From assembly GCF_004114425.1 (NCBI RefSeq), contig NZ_RDQF01000022.1, positions 48,136 through 112,135 of the forward strand: a DNA stretch of 64,000 nucleotides. The letters run 5' to 3'. The stretch comes from Bradyrhizobium vignae. GTDB taxonomy: Bacteria; Pseudomonadota; Alphaproteobacteria; Rhizobiales; Xanthobacteraceae. Positions 38,507 through 45,599 of this stretch are shown here, in pieces. Each line of letters begins with the position of its first letter. Within the stretch, counting starts at the first letter, position 1. The position numbers were made by a program, and so were the translations under genes. Under the pieces are notes generated by a model. The model was not told where the DNA came from, ran no database searches, and saw only the letters and a list, made by a program, of their open reading frames with translations.

Positions 38507-39763
38507 TCAGTTGGCGGCGCGGCGCAGGAAGGCCGGGATATCGAGAACGGCCTCGTCGGGCGCATTGCGCGCAGGGGCGCGGCCGTAAGGATCGAGCGGC
38601 TGAAGCGCCGCCTGCCGCGCATAGTCCAGGCCCGGCCTTGCCGGCGGCCCCACGGGGTGGTGCGGCTGCGGGCGGAGCGGCGGGCTTCCCGCTTGCGGAA
38701 GGGGGGCACTGCGCTCGATGCGATCGGCGATGCGACGGCCGTCGTTGCGCAGCCTGCCGGCGAGCTGGGTGAGGGCGGTTTCCACCGGCAGCGCCTGCGC
38801 CGGATCGAGATTATCGATTCCGGTCGCCACCACCGAGACGCGGACGATGCCTTCGAGGCTTTCGTCGAACGACGCACCGACGATGATGTTGGCGTCCGGG
38901 TCGGCCTCGTCGCGAATGCGGGTTGCGGCTTCGTCGACCTCGTACAGCATCAGATCCTTGCCGCCGGTGATGGAGATGATGAGGCCACTGGCACGCTTGA
39001 TCGAGGGATTCTCGATCAATGGATTGGAGATCGCGGCCACGGCGGCGGCGAGCACGCGCTTCTCGCCGGAAGCCTCGCCCCGTCCCATCATGGCCTTGCC
39101 CTTCTCCTTCATGACGGAGAGGACGTCGGCAAAATCGAGATTGATCAGGCCTTCCTTGACGATGAGGTCGCTGATGCAGGCCACGCCCGAATAAAGCACC
39201 TGGTCGGCAAGGGCGAAGGCATCGGCGAACGTGGTCTTCTCGCTGGCCACCCGGAACAGGTTCTGGTTCGGGATGATCAGGAGGGTGTCGACCGTCTTCA
39301 GCAGCTCCTCGATGCCGGCTTCGGCAAAGCGCATGCGGCGCTGGCCCTCGAAGTAGAACGGCTTGGTGACCACGCCGATGGTGAGGATGCCGAGTTCGCG
39401 CGCAATCCTGGCGACGATGGGTGCAGCCCCGGTGCCGGTGCCGCCGCCCATGCCGGCCGTCACGAACACCATGTGCGCACCGTTCAATTGCTCGCGGATC
39501 GTGTCGATCGCCTCTTCGGCTGCGGCGCGTCCCAGTTCCGGCTGCGAGCCGGCGCCGAGGCCTGCGGTCACCCTTGTGCCGAGCTGGATGAGGCGCTTCG
39601 CCTTCGACATCGCCAGCGCCTGCGCGTCCGTGTTGGCGACCACGAACTCGACCCCTTGCAGTCCGGCCGTGATCATGTTGTTGACGGCATTGCCGCCGGC
39701 GCCGCCGACGCCGAAGACGACGATGCGGGCCTTCATTTCATGGATATCGGTATTGCCAGTCAT
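38507..39763 (-). CDS. FtsZ paralogue with a short C-terminal linker
   Basis: 418-residue tubulin-like GTPase. The nucleotide motif GGGTGTG (106-112), the N-terminal GVGGAGGNAVNNM and the T7 loop GLINLDFADV are all intact, so polymerisation and GTP hydrolysis are expected. The C-terminal peptide LDIPAFLRR at the very end matches the FtsA-binding tail, but the linker is short. No other division gene of the dcw cluster is nearby, so this is probably a second ftsZ rather than the main one. It lies 52 bases after the HTH gene on the same strand. Confidence 0.9.
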   Translation of the reverse strand: MTGNTDIHEMKARIVVFGVGGAGGNAVNNMITAGLQGVEFVVANTDAQALAMSKAKRLIQLGTRVTAGLGAGSQPELGRAAAEEAIDTIREQLNGAHMVFVTAGMGGGTGTGAAPIVARIARELGILTIGVVTKPFYFEGQRRMRFAEAGIEELLKTVDTLLIIPNQNLFRVASEKTTFADAFALADQVLYSGVACISDLIVKEGLINLDFADVLSVMKEKGKAMMGRGEASGEKRVLAAAVAAISNPLIENPSIKRASGLIISITGGKDLMLYEVDEAATRIRDEADPDANIIVGASFDESLEGIVRVSVVATGIDNLDPAQALPVETALTQLAGRLRNDGRRIADRIERSAPLPQAGSPPLRPQPHHPVGPPARPGLDYARQAALQPLDPYGRAPARNAPDEAVLDIPAFLRRAAN

Positions 39764-39815
39764 TCTTCCCTCGCGATTGCTCCGGCAAGCCGGGGGTTAA
39801 AGAAAGTCTCGAGTG

Positions 39816-40328
39816 CTACCTGCAAGCCGCGCGGTCTGCTTTGACGATGGCGGCGGCAAGATGTCCCAATCGACGCGCGGCGTGTCCCGCGATCGTCCCG
39901 CCAGGGCGGCGATCGTTCCGCAGCGCCCTCACTTCGTCGTCCAGTCGTGCCGCCCACGCATTGGCTGCCATGGTCTCGGCGATCGCCTGCTGCAGCTCGA
40001 CGGCGAGGCGATCGGCGCGGTCCCGCTCGCGCTCGAACACGGCCCTGTAGGCGGTCGCGACGTCTTCGAGCCGCGCGATCTCCGCCTTGAATGCCTCGAT
40101 CTTGATGGCCTCGATCCTTGCCATGGAGGCATCGACGGGGTCTGCCCGGCGGCCCTTTCGCGGGCGGGGCGTGTACCGGAGCGCGGCGAGATCGACGCTC
40201 ACCAGGGCCTTGCCGTCCTCCGAGCGCGAACGCGGCAGGCGGCGACGTCTCGCCAGCGACCGTGCGGCCTCGCGCGAGATATCGAGGCGGGCACCGAGAT
40301 CGGCATACGTCAACAACTCAACGCACAT
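39816..40328 (-). CDS. HTH / coiled-coil protein upstream of ftsZ2
   Basis: 170 residues from the ATG at 40328, which follows AGGAGA; an in-frame start at 40361 is possible. The N-terminus (TYADLGARLDISREAARSLARRRRLP) looks like a small helix-turn-helix, followed by a basic stretch and a long helical region. Same strand as ftsZ2 and 52 bases before it, so the two may be co-transcribed from the CtrA-marked promoter at 40410-40425. Function unknown. Confidence 0.7.
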   Translation of the reverse strand: MCVELLTYADLGARLDISREAARSLARRRRLPRSRSEDGKALVSVDLAALRYTPRPRKGRRADPVDASMARIEAIKIEAFKAEIARLEDVATAYRAVFERERDRADRLAVELQQAIAETMAANAWAARLDDEVRALRNDRRPGGTIAGHAARRLGHLAAAIVKADRAACR

Positions 40329-40409
40329 CGGCGCTTCTCCTGGAGCGAACCGGGAAGGCATTTCGAGCTAATGATGGCTGGACGATTACCGCAGGCTAGG
40401 CTGCGTTGG

Positions 40410-40425
40410 TTAATGGACGGTTAAC
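40410..40425 (-). promoter_or_regulatory. CtrA-type site upstream of the HTH-ftsZ2 genes
   Basis: TTAATGGACGGTTAAC on the plus strand is an exact TTAA-N7-TTAAC match, 82 bases before the HTH start codon. It also overlaps the stop codon of the DUF2235 fragment on the minus strand. Confidence 0.65.
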
Positions 40426-40639
40426 GGGCGAGGGGGGTGTTTACGGATAGCGTCACCGTGCCGATCCCCGGGATCGGAGAGCCCATCTGCCGCGGCTTCG
40501 TCTTGTCCGACTTGCGCAGGCAGCGATAGAGCTTCAGGACGTTGGAGATGTTCTCGCTGATCTCGTTGCCGGTCCCGTCACAGCAGATGACGAGGTTTTT
40601 TCGGCTCCGATTTGTGGTCGGCGTCGCGCGGTGCTCCAC
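40421..40639 (-). pseudogene. 5' fragment of a DUF2235 gene (duplicate)
   Basis: 72-residue frame whose first ~50 residues match the DUF2235 protein at 36087-37430 (KNLVICCDGTGNEISEN...LKLYRCLRK), then diverges and stops. The start codon is GTG where the full gene has ATG. All catalytic residues are missing. Homology covers 40450-40683, including upstream DNA. Confidence 0.85.
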
Positions 40640-40683
40640 GGGATGTGCCTCCGGGTGATGCTACCGAGGGCGCGTATAGCGGA
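40450..40683. repeat. Long direct repeat, copy B (DUF2235 5' end)
   Basis: Diverged copy of 37241-37473, same orientation. Its right end is close to where the base composition drops and the accessory island begins. Confidence 0.85.
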
Positions 40684-40730
40684 TCGGTGGTCATATGCAG
40701 AGCAGCCGGTGGACGAAAATCAACCAGTGA

Positions 40731-40759
40731 TTGCGAGACTTTGTCGATATCCATACACT
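40731..40759 (+). promoter_or_regulatory. Candidate promoter of the island operon
   Basis: TTGCGA (40731-40736), 17 bases, TACACT (40754-40759). It would start transcription about 28 bases before the methyltransferase ATG. Confidence 0.35.
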
Positions 40760-40793
40760 GCCGGTTTCTGGTTCAGTCCATGTTGCAGGCAAG

Positions 40794-41414
40794 ATGACAA
40801 AAGACAACGGTGGTTACGATGATGGATATTCGTCGAGTGATTGCTTTTGGGGGGCTTCGCCGGGCTCGCTGGTTCAGTCGTTTCTTGAAGAGAGCCCGGA
40901 TCTGAGTGGAGTCCGTGTACTCGACTTGGGCTGTGGGGAAGGGAAGAATGCCGCTGCATTTGCATGTCGTGGTGCAAGTGTCACTGCAGTTGATTGCTCC
41001 GCGAAGGCAATAGAAAATGGGCGGCGCGCGTTTCAAGACCCGCGAATTGAATGGCTTGTCTTAGATGCGAGAGCCTATCTTACGAGGGATGAACTATTTG
41101 ATGTGATTGTGCTCTATGGCCTAGCGCACTGTCTTAGTTCTCCTGAGGATATATCCTCGCTAATCCAAACTGCGCTACAGAGGACGCGGCCCGGCGGGTA
41201 TCATTTCCTTGTTTCGTTCAATGATGGGCCGCACGATCTGTCAGCCCATCCAAATTTCTCACCTACGCTGCTACCGCATTCGTTCTATGTTGATCAATAC
41301 GAGAGTCACGCGATCCTGACTGAATCGGATTCAATTATTTACGAGACACACCCTCACAACAACATTCCACACTTTCATAGTCTTACTCGGCTGCTGGTGA
41401 AGAAGGTTCTATGA
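40794..41414 (+). CDS. Small class I SAM methyltransferase (TehB-like), island gene 1
   Basis: 206 residues from the ATG at 40794. Motif I VLDLGCGEG (42-50), acidic ribose contact in AVDCSAKAI (65-73), motif II region LVLDARAYL and post-motif FDVIVLYGLAHCL. The fold and C-terminal HNNIPHFHSLTRLLVKK resemble TehB and small-molecule methyltransferases; no DNA-recognition domain or NPPY motif is present, so a DNA methylase is unlikely. Its stop overlaps the SIR2 start (ATGA). The coupling suggests it acts in the same system, perhaps modifying a nucleotide. Confidence 0.8.
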   Translation: MTKDNGGYDDGYSSSDCFWGASPGSLVQSFLEESPDLSGVRVLDLGCGEGKNAAAFACRGASVTAVDCSAKAIENGRRAFQDPRIEWLVLDARAYLTRDELFDVIVLYGLAHCLSSPEDISSLIQTALQRTRPGGYHFLVSFNDGPHDLSAHPNFSPTLLPHSFYVDQYESHAILTESDSIIYETHPHNNIPHFHSLTRLLVKKVL

Positions 41415-42238
41415 CCTGTCCCCCTGATCTTCGAAGACTGTATCGTGATAGGCGTGTGGTCCCGTTCATTGGCGCGGGAGCGTCTATGTCAGTTAGCTGG
41501 GACGGAGGTGCTAAGAGGGGTCCGTCTTGGGAGGCTATGGTAGATCACGCCGCCAAGCTGATTGGATGCAATGAAGAAAATCTACTTCGGATGCGGGGGA
41601 GTGACCTCCAGATACTGGAATACTTCAAGATCATGAACCGCGAGCTCGCGCCGCTAACGAATTGGTTATCGTTGCAATTCGCAGAAGCGACCGATGCGGA
41701 CATTCTTGCTTCGCCGATCCATTCAGAGTTGGTCGAGCTGGATCGTTGCAGCCTTTATTACACAACGAATTATGATGATTTTATCGAGCGAGCTCTAAAA
41801 AGGAGCGGCCGCAATGCGCACATTGTATCCGGCGAACACACCATCGCGCACGATAGGTCGGTTGTCGAAGTCGTGAAGTTTCACGGTGACTTCAATAATC
41901 CACAGCAGATGGTGGTGTCTGAATCGCAATACATGGAGCGAATGCGACTAGAGAGCCCAATGGACTTCAAATTGCGCGGCGACATTCTCGGTAGAGCCGT
42001 TCTGTTCATCGGATACAGCTTCCGAGATCCTAATGTGAACTACATCTTCCACATCGTGAATCGCCTGTTTTCGGATCTGCCAAACTCTCCGAGCGGCAGA
42101 AGGGCGTACATCGTTCTGCCAGAGCCGTCGGAGTTCGAGCGGCGGCTTTTCAATGAGCGCAACATCGAAGTCATACCGGTTGGAGCCGAAGAAATATCAA
42201 AGAACGTGGCCGAAGTGCTCCATGAAATGAGAATTTAG
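41411..42238 (+). CDS. SIR2-family NAD-binding protein, probable NADase effector
   Basis: 275 residues. Sirtuin-fold NAD motifs are visible: PFIGAGAS (18-25), YTTNYDDFIE (117-126) with N120 and D122, H158 in KFHGD, and FIGYSFRDPN (199-208). This is the SIR2_2-type domain found in anti-phage effectors that destroy NAD+, not a zinc-binding deacetylase (no CxxC pairs). It overlaps the methyltransferase by four bases and is two bases from the HAM1-like gene. Role as NADase is inferred from family and context. Confidence 0.85.
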   Translation: MTCPPDLRRLYRDRRVVPFIGAGASMSVSWDGGAKRGPSWEAMVDHAAKLIGCNEENLLRMRGSDLQILEYFKIMNRELAPLTNWLSLQFAEATDADILASPIHSELVELDRCSLYYTTNYDDFIERALKRSGRNAHIVSGEHTIAHDRSVVEVVKFHGDFNNPQQMVVSESQYMERMRLESPMDFKLRGDILGRAVLFIGYSFRDPNVNYIFHIVNRLFSDLPNSPSGRRAYIVLPEPSEFERRLFNERNIEVIPVGAEEISKNVAEVLHEMRI

Positions 42239-42240
42239 CG

Positions 42241-42888
42241 ATGAGCTCCCCTCCCATCCAGATCGTCTATTGCTCTTGGAGCAACTACAAGAAGGAAGAA
42301 TGGGCGTTAGCGAAGGACGCGATTGAGCTTGACGCTACTGGCAAGAAGCTGGGCGAGCTCTTCGATATTCGTTTTAGGAGGGTCGCAACAACCGAGCCGC
42401 TATTGTGCGATCTTGAGGCCATGGTGAAGTTCAAAGTTGAGTCTGCGTATCGGCAGGTTCAAGTTCCCTGCATTGTTGAGCATGCGGGGCTCATTCTCGA
42501 GGGATTGGAAGACAAGTCGTTTCCTGGTGGGCTCACTCAACCTATGTGGGACTCGCTTGCCCCAGAGCAGTTTGTAGCGGCTTGCTCGACGCTCACGAGT
42601 AGAGCTGTTGCACGGGCTGTAGTCGGCTATTGCGACGGCCTGAACGTACATACTTTTGTTGGGGAGACCCGAGGTACTTTGAGCCGCTCTGCAAGAGGAA
42701 CTAGAGAATTCTATTGGGATACCATCTTCTGTCCCGATGGCTTTGGCGATCGGACCTATGCGGAGATCGTAAAGGCTGATCATTCCGGGCTTGGGGAAAA
42801 GCTCGCCGTATCGCAATCCATCAAGGCGCTGAAGGCATTCATGTTGCATCGTCTCGCCGCCGAGCCATCTCTCTTTCCAGCGCTATGA
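42241..42888 (+). CDS. HAM1/ITPase-like protein with altered active site
   Basis: 215 residues of the inosine-triphosphate pyrophosphatase fold: IVYCSWSNYKKEE at the N-terminus, IVEHAGLILEG (78-88), FPGGLTQPMWD and the ARGTREFYWDTIFCPDGFGDRTYAEI block (151-176). Catalytic enzymes have an Asp after the Glu in VED..L; here it is H81 (VEHAGL). The C-terminal SHR of RdgB/ITPA appears as SQS. It may therefore bind a non-canonical NTP without cleaving it, as expected for a sensor. Two bases after SIR2; the last six bases overlap the convergent gene. Confidence 0.8.
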   Translation: MSSPPIQIVYCSWSNYKKEEWALAKDAIELDATGKKLGELFDIRFRRVATTEPLLCDLEAMVKFKVESAYRQVQVPCIVEHAGLILEGLEDKSFPGGLTQPMWDSLAPEQFVAACSTLTSRAVARAVVGYCDGLNVHTFVGETRGTLSRSARGTREFYWDTIFCPDGFGDRTYAEIVKADHSGLGEKLAVSQSIKALKAFMLHRLAAEPSLFPAL

Positions 42889-44556
42889 ACGCATTTTCGG
42901 TAGTAGTTCATCTAGCGTTCGCCGAAATGCTTCCATTCCAAATGAATTGTAGATGTATGCGTTTGCTCGGCGCCCGAGGCTCGAAATCTCCTCCTCTACT
43001 GGGGCATCGTATACTTTAAGAAAGTCGCGATAGCTGAATTTGAGCGTTCCCGCTTCTCTAGCGCGATACATGTCGAAGGCAACGTCAGGTGGGGTTTGTA
43101 CAAAGAGTAGTCCAACCCCGCCATTGCACCCTTTTTCTAAGTGCTCGAACGTGTCGAGATTTCTAATTCCATCAACGATCGTGCGATTGCTTCCGTTGCG
43201 AGCGATCTGGCTCGCTATCGCATCAGCGAGCTTCTGAGTGCCGCCTTCCGCGCTTATGAATTCGTATGCTCGGCTTTGGAACGCCTCGCGTCCGATCTCC
43301 GAGATTGGAGGTGACGCCATTAGCTCGCGAACCAACTCTCCGGTTTTAACCAATGAGCAATGCAGGCGCTGGCTCAGATAATTTGCGGTCTCTGACTTCC
43401 CTGATCCAATTCGGCCTGCGACGACCAGGATGCGGTCGCTGGCGAAGCGAGAATTATTTACGATCTCGAATCTCGCTCGCGTGAATAGAGTCGACGGGTA
43501 GAAGCGTCGCAAACAAAGTTGTGACCAATATTCGAAGTCAGTTATGTCGACCTTGTCCTTTGAAAGATCGATCCATCCCAGCCCCTTAATAGATGAATCG
43601 CCCTTCTGAAGTTTTTTGGCGATGTTCCAATCAGGAAGCCACGCACGATAAACAACGGCAACGTGCCGCCGTCCGACCTCCGAAGAATCGTCGTTTAGTA
43701 CGCCAAGGCACTCCAGTGGGACGCTTTGAAAGAGATCGATAGTGGCCTTATCTGTAAGACTTGCCTCGGCCGAATCCTTGCGCTTTCGTCGAGGTCGGTC
43801 CGGCAAGAAAAGTTCTTCTGCGAGTTCTCTGCGCCCGCAAGCTGACAAGCCAAAGTCGGCGCGCGAAAGCATATCGAGGTCAGCCGCACTGACATGGCCA
43901 CCGAAGCCGATGCACTTCGATCCTCTTAGAAATTCAGCTGCTCGGCTGAGATAGGACCGTTTGAAGAACAGCAGGCGCTGACCACATTGAACTAGGACGT
44001 ACGTTATGAATTGCTTCGCGTCATTTTTGACTTCGGCCTCACCCCGCCCGACATAGGTAGTGTTCTTTTCGCTAAGTAGTTGCCCCAGGATTGGAGCCGT
44101 ATCCGTATCAATGCCCTGAAAGGTGAGGACATCGCGAAAAGCAGACTCCGGAACGCACAGAACTTCTTCTCTCGGGGTACGAAGGACTCGGCGCTCAGCT
44201 ACGTATTCAGATTGAGCTTCGCCAGCAGTGACGCCTGGTTCACTGGCTGGTGTGCCTAGCGAGGTGCGTAGGGTAAAGCGCCCGCGACCAGTACGAACAA
44301 ATCGGGAGTCAGTCCTTCTGTGTAAGATATCCATGCTAAGCCGTGCTTGCATGGATTTTTGGGGAGTGCGGCCCATTGCATGGTCGCCAAAGAGCCCTTG
44401 CTCGATCCCTCGATCAACGATCTCACCCGCGCTAAGTGGGACACGAGACTTGCTCAACACAATCTCCGCGACACGAAGAAAGGTTTGTCGTTCACCTTCG
44501 ATGTGCTCGTCGGTGTGATTCTGCACGGCAACCGTTTGTTTTTGGTAACTATGCAT
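42883..44556 (-). CDS. HARE-HTH / Nudix-like / P-loop kinase fusion protein
   Basis: 557 residues from the ATG at 44556 (a TTG at 44589 is also open). Residues about 23-98 match a HARE-HTH (EIVLSKSRVPLSAGEIVDRG ... RFVRTGRGRFTLR). About 175-330 look Nudix-like (FLRGSKCIGFGGHVS, then RELAEELFLPD at 243-253). The last 190 residues are a nucleotide-kinase fold: P-loop GRIGSGKS (381-388) and IVDGIRNLDTFEHL. I infer a DNA-associated enzyme that handles nucleotides. It converges on the SIR2-HAM1 operon with a six-base overlap and shares its low GC. Confidence 0.75.
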   Translation of the reverse strand: MHSYQKQTVAVQNHTDEHIEGERQTFLRVAEIVLSKSRVPLSAGEIVDRGIEQGLFGDHAMGRTPQKSMQARLSMDILHRRTDSRFVRTGRGRFTLRTSLGTPASEPGVTAGEAQSEYVAERRVLRTPREEVLCVPESAFRDVLTFQGIDTDTAPILGQLLSEKNTTYVGRGEAEVKNDAKQFITYVLVQCGQRLLFFKRSYLSRAAEFLRGSKCIGFGGHVSAADLDMLSRADFGLSACGRRELAEELFLPDRPRRKRKDSAEASLTDKATIDLFQSVPLECLGVLNDDSSEVGRRHVAVVYRAWLPDWNIAKKLQKGDSSIKGLGWIDLSKDKVDITDFEYWSQLCLRRFYPSTLFTRARFEIVNNSRFASDRILVVAGRIGSGKSETANYLSQRLHCSLVKTGELVRELMASPPISEIGREAFQSRAYEFISAEGGTQKLADAIASQIARNGSNRTIVDGIRNLDTFEHLEKGCNGGVGLLFVQTPPDVAFDMYRAREAGTLKFSYRDFLKVYDAPVEEEISSLGRRANAYIYNSFGMEAFRRTLDELLPKMRS

Positions 44557-44720
44557 GAGGGGGCGTGCTTCCGCTGGGCGAATGCTCAAAAGCTAACTCA
44601 TTCTGTACTGCGCGAATGACGGTGCGGCCGTCAGTTGAGGGACTCCCAAAATCTCAGTCAATTGATGATTTTAGCGTAGTTTACTCCGGGCTACGCGGGG
44701 ACGTAGACATTTGCACCAAA

Positions 44721-44751
44721 ACAAAAACGGCCGGATCTTCCGATCCGGCCG
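44721..44751 (-). terminator. Rho-independent terminator of rpmB
   Basis: Ten-base perfect stem CGGCCGGATC (44728-44737) / GATCCGGCCG (44742-44751), loop of four, followed on the minus strand by TTTTTGT (44721-44727). It lies 72 bases after the rpmB stop. Confidence 0.85.
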
Positions 44752-44822
44752 CTACTCAAATTCTACTCGGCTAAGCCTACGCCGCGCGACGCAACTTAGC
44801 CCCCGCCCAATTTCCGAAAATC

Positions 44823-45131
44823 TCAGCTCGCCTGCTTCGCCGGCTGCGTGTCGCCGACCTTCTTCTGGATGGCGCGCTTCAGTTCGACTGCGCGCGGGGA
44901 GAGGGCGTCGGGGTTGGCCTTGAGCAGGAAGGCATCGAGGCCGCCATTGTGGTCGACGCTCTTGACCGCGTTGGTGGAAACGCGCAGGCGCACGTTGCGG
45001 CCCAGGGCTTCCGACATGAACGTCACGTTGACGAGGTTCGGCAGGAAGCGGCGCTTGGTCTTGATGTTGGAGTGGCTGACCTTGTGGCCGACGAGGGGGC
45101 CCTTGGCCGTCAGTTCGCAGCGGCGAGACAT
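44823..45131 (-). CDS. rpmB: Ribosomal protein bL28
   Basis: 102-residue large-subunit protein. The ATG at 45131 gives the standard N-terminus MSRRCELTAKGPLVGHKVSH, followed by NIKTKRRFLPNL and LRVSTNAVKSVDHNGGLDAFLL; the tail is slightly extended. An upstream in-frame start would run into non-coding sequence. Marks the return to core chromosome after the island. Confidence 0.97.
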   Translation of the reverse strand: MSRRCELTAKGPLVGHKVSHSNIKTKRRFLPNLVNVTFMSEALGRNVRLRVSTNAVKSVDHNGGLDAFLLKANPDALSPRAVELKRAIQKKVGDTQPAKQAS

Positions 45132-45599
45132 GGCAAAATCCTTATCCGTGAACCCCCAACGATCTGCGGCCGCCATTTTTGGGCGCCACGGGGGCAAATT
45201 CTCTGTCCTTGCAGGGAGCGGGCGGACGTATAGGGGGGAAGGGGCAGGACGTCAAGGTTTTGGGCGGGGATTCGGCCGCCCGGGTGGTGCGCTCCCTCCC
45301 CCGCGCGGGGGAGGGCTGGGGAGAGGGCTCTCTGCTCTGCGAGGCCAGACGTCATGACGGATGGTGTCCCCCCAGAGGAGAAAGCCCTCACCCGCGCTTC
45401 GCGCGACCTCTCCCGCAAGCGGGAGAGGAAGGGAGCCCGCGGTTACCTTCCGATCACCAAAACGGCAATGATTGTCGCACCTTACCATCACATAAAGGGC
45501 GTATTCGCCGCCGAAGACTCAGGTGGAGTTCCAAGGGCAAGACGCCCACACATTGTTTGCCGCCGTTTTTGGCTTAAGTAACAACGCATCGCGCCCCGA
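45132..45599. other. 468-base gap between rpmB and the DUF3108 gene
   Basis: Contains the rpmB promoter region and, at 45289-45432, two 'ctcccc/ctctccc' inverted repeats. The remaining bases up to 45599 hold the DUF3108 upstream region. No gene or RNA recognised. Confidence 0.5.
45289..45432. repeat. Extragenic 'ctcccc...ggggag' repeats
   Basis: ctcccccgcgcgggggag (about 45294-45311) and ctctcccgcaagcgggagag (about 45408-45427) are perfect small palindromes bracketing a longer shared block. Same family as 38341-38500 and 46501-46657. Confidence 0.65.

Larger units (their letters stand above)
40684..44720. other. Accessory (probable defence) island
   Basis: Four genes with clearly different composition. 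Two lines counted by hand in the methyltransferase and SIR2 genes gave 29 and 30 G+C of 60, against 40 of 60 in a secA line. Left edge: DUF2235 fragment. Right edge: the rpmB terminator. No integrase, tRNA or obvious target duplication was seen at the ends. Confidence 0.7.

Noticed and set aside
42241..42888. Housekeeping RdgB (dITP/XTP pyrophosphatase)
   Set aside because: Active-site residues differ, composition is foreign, and it is operon-linked to SIR2; rdgB normally lies by hemW or rph.
44556..44589. TTG start adding 11 residues to the HARE/kinase protein
   Set aside because: Possible, but the in-frame ATG at 44556 is a standard start codon; neither has a good Shine-Dalgarno, so this is a preference only.
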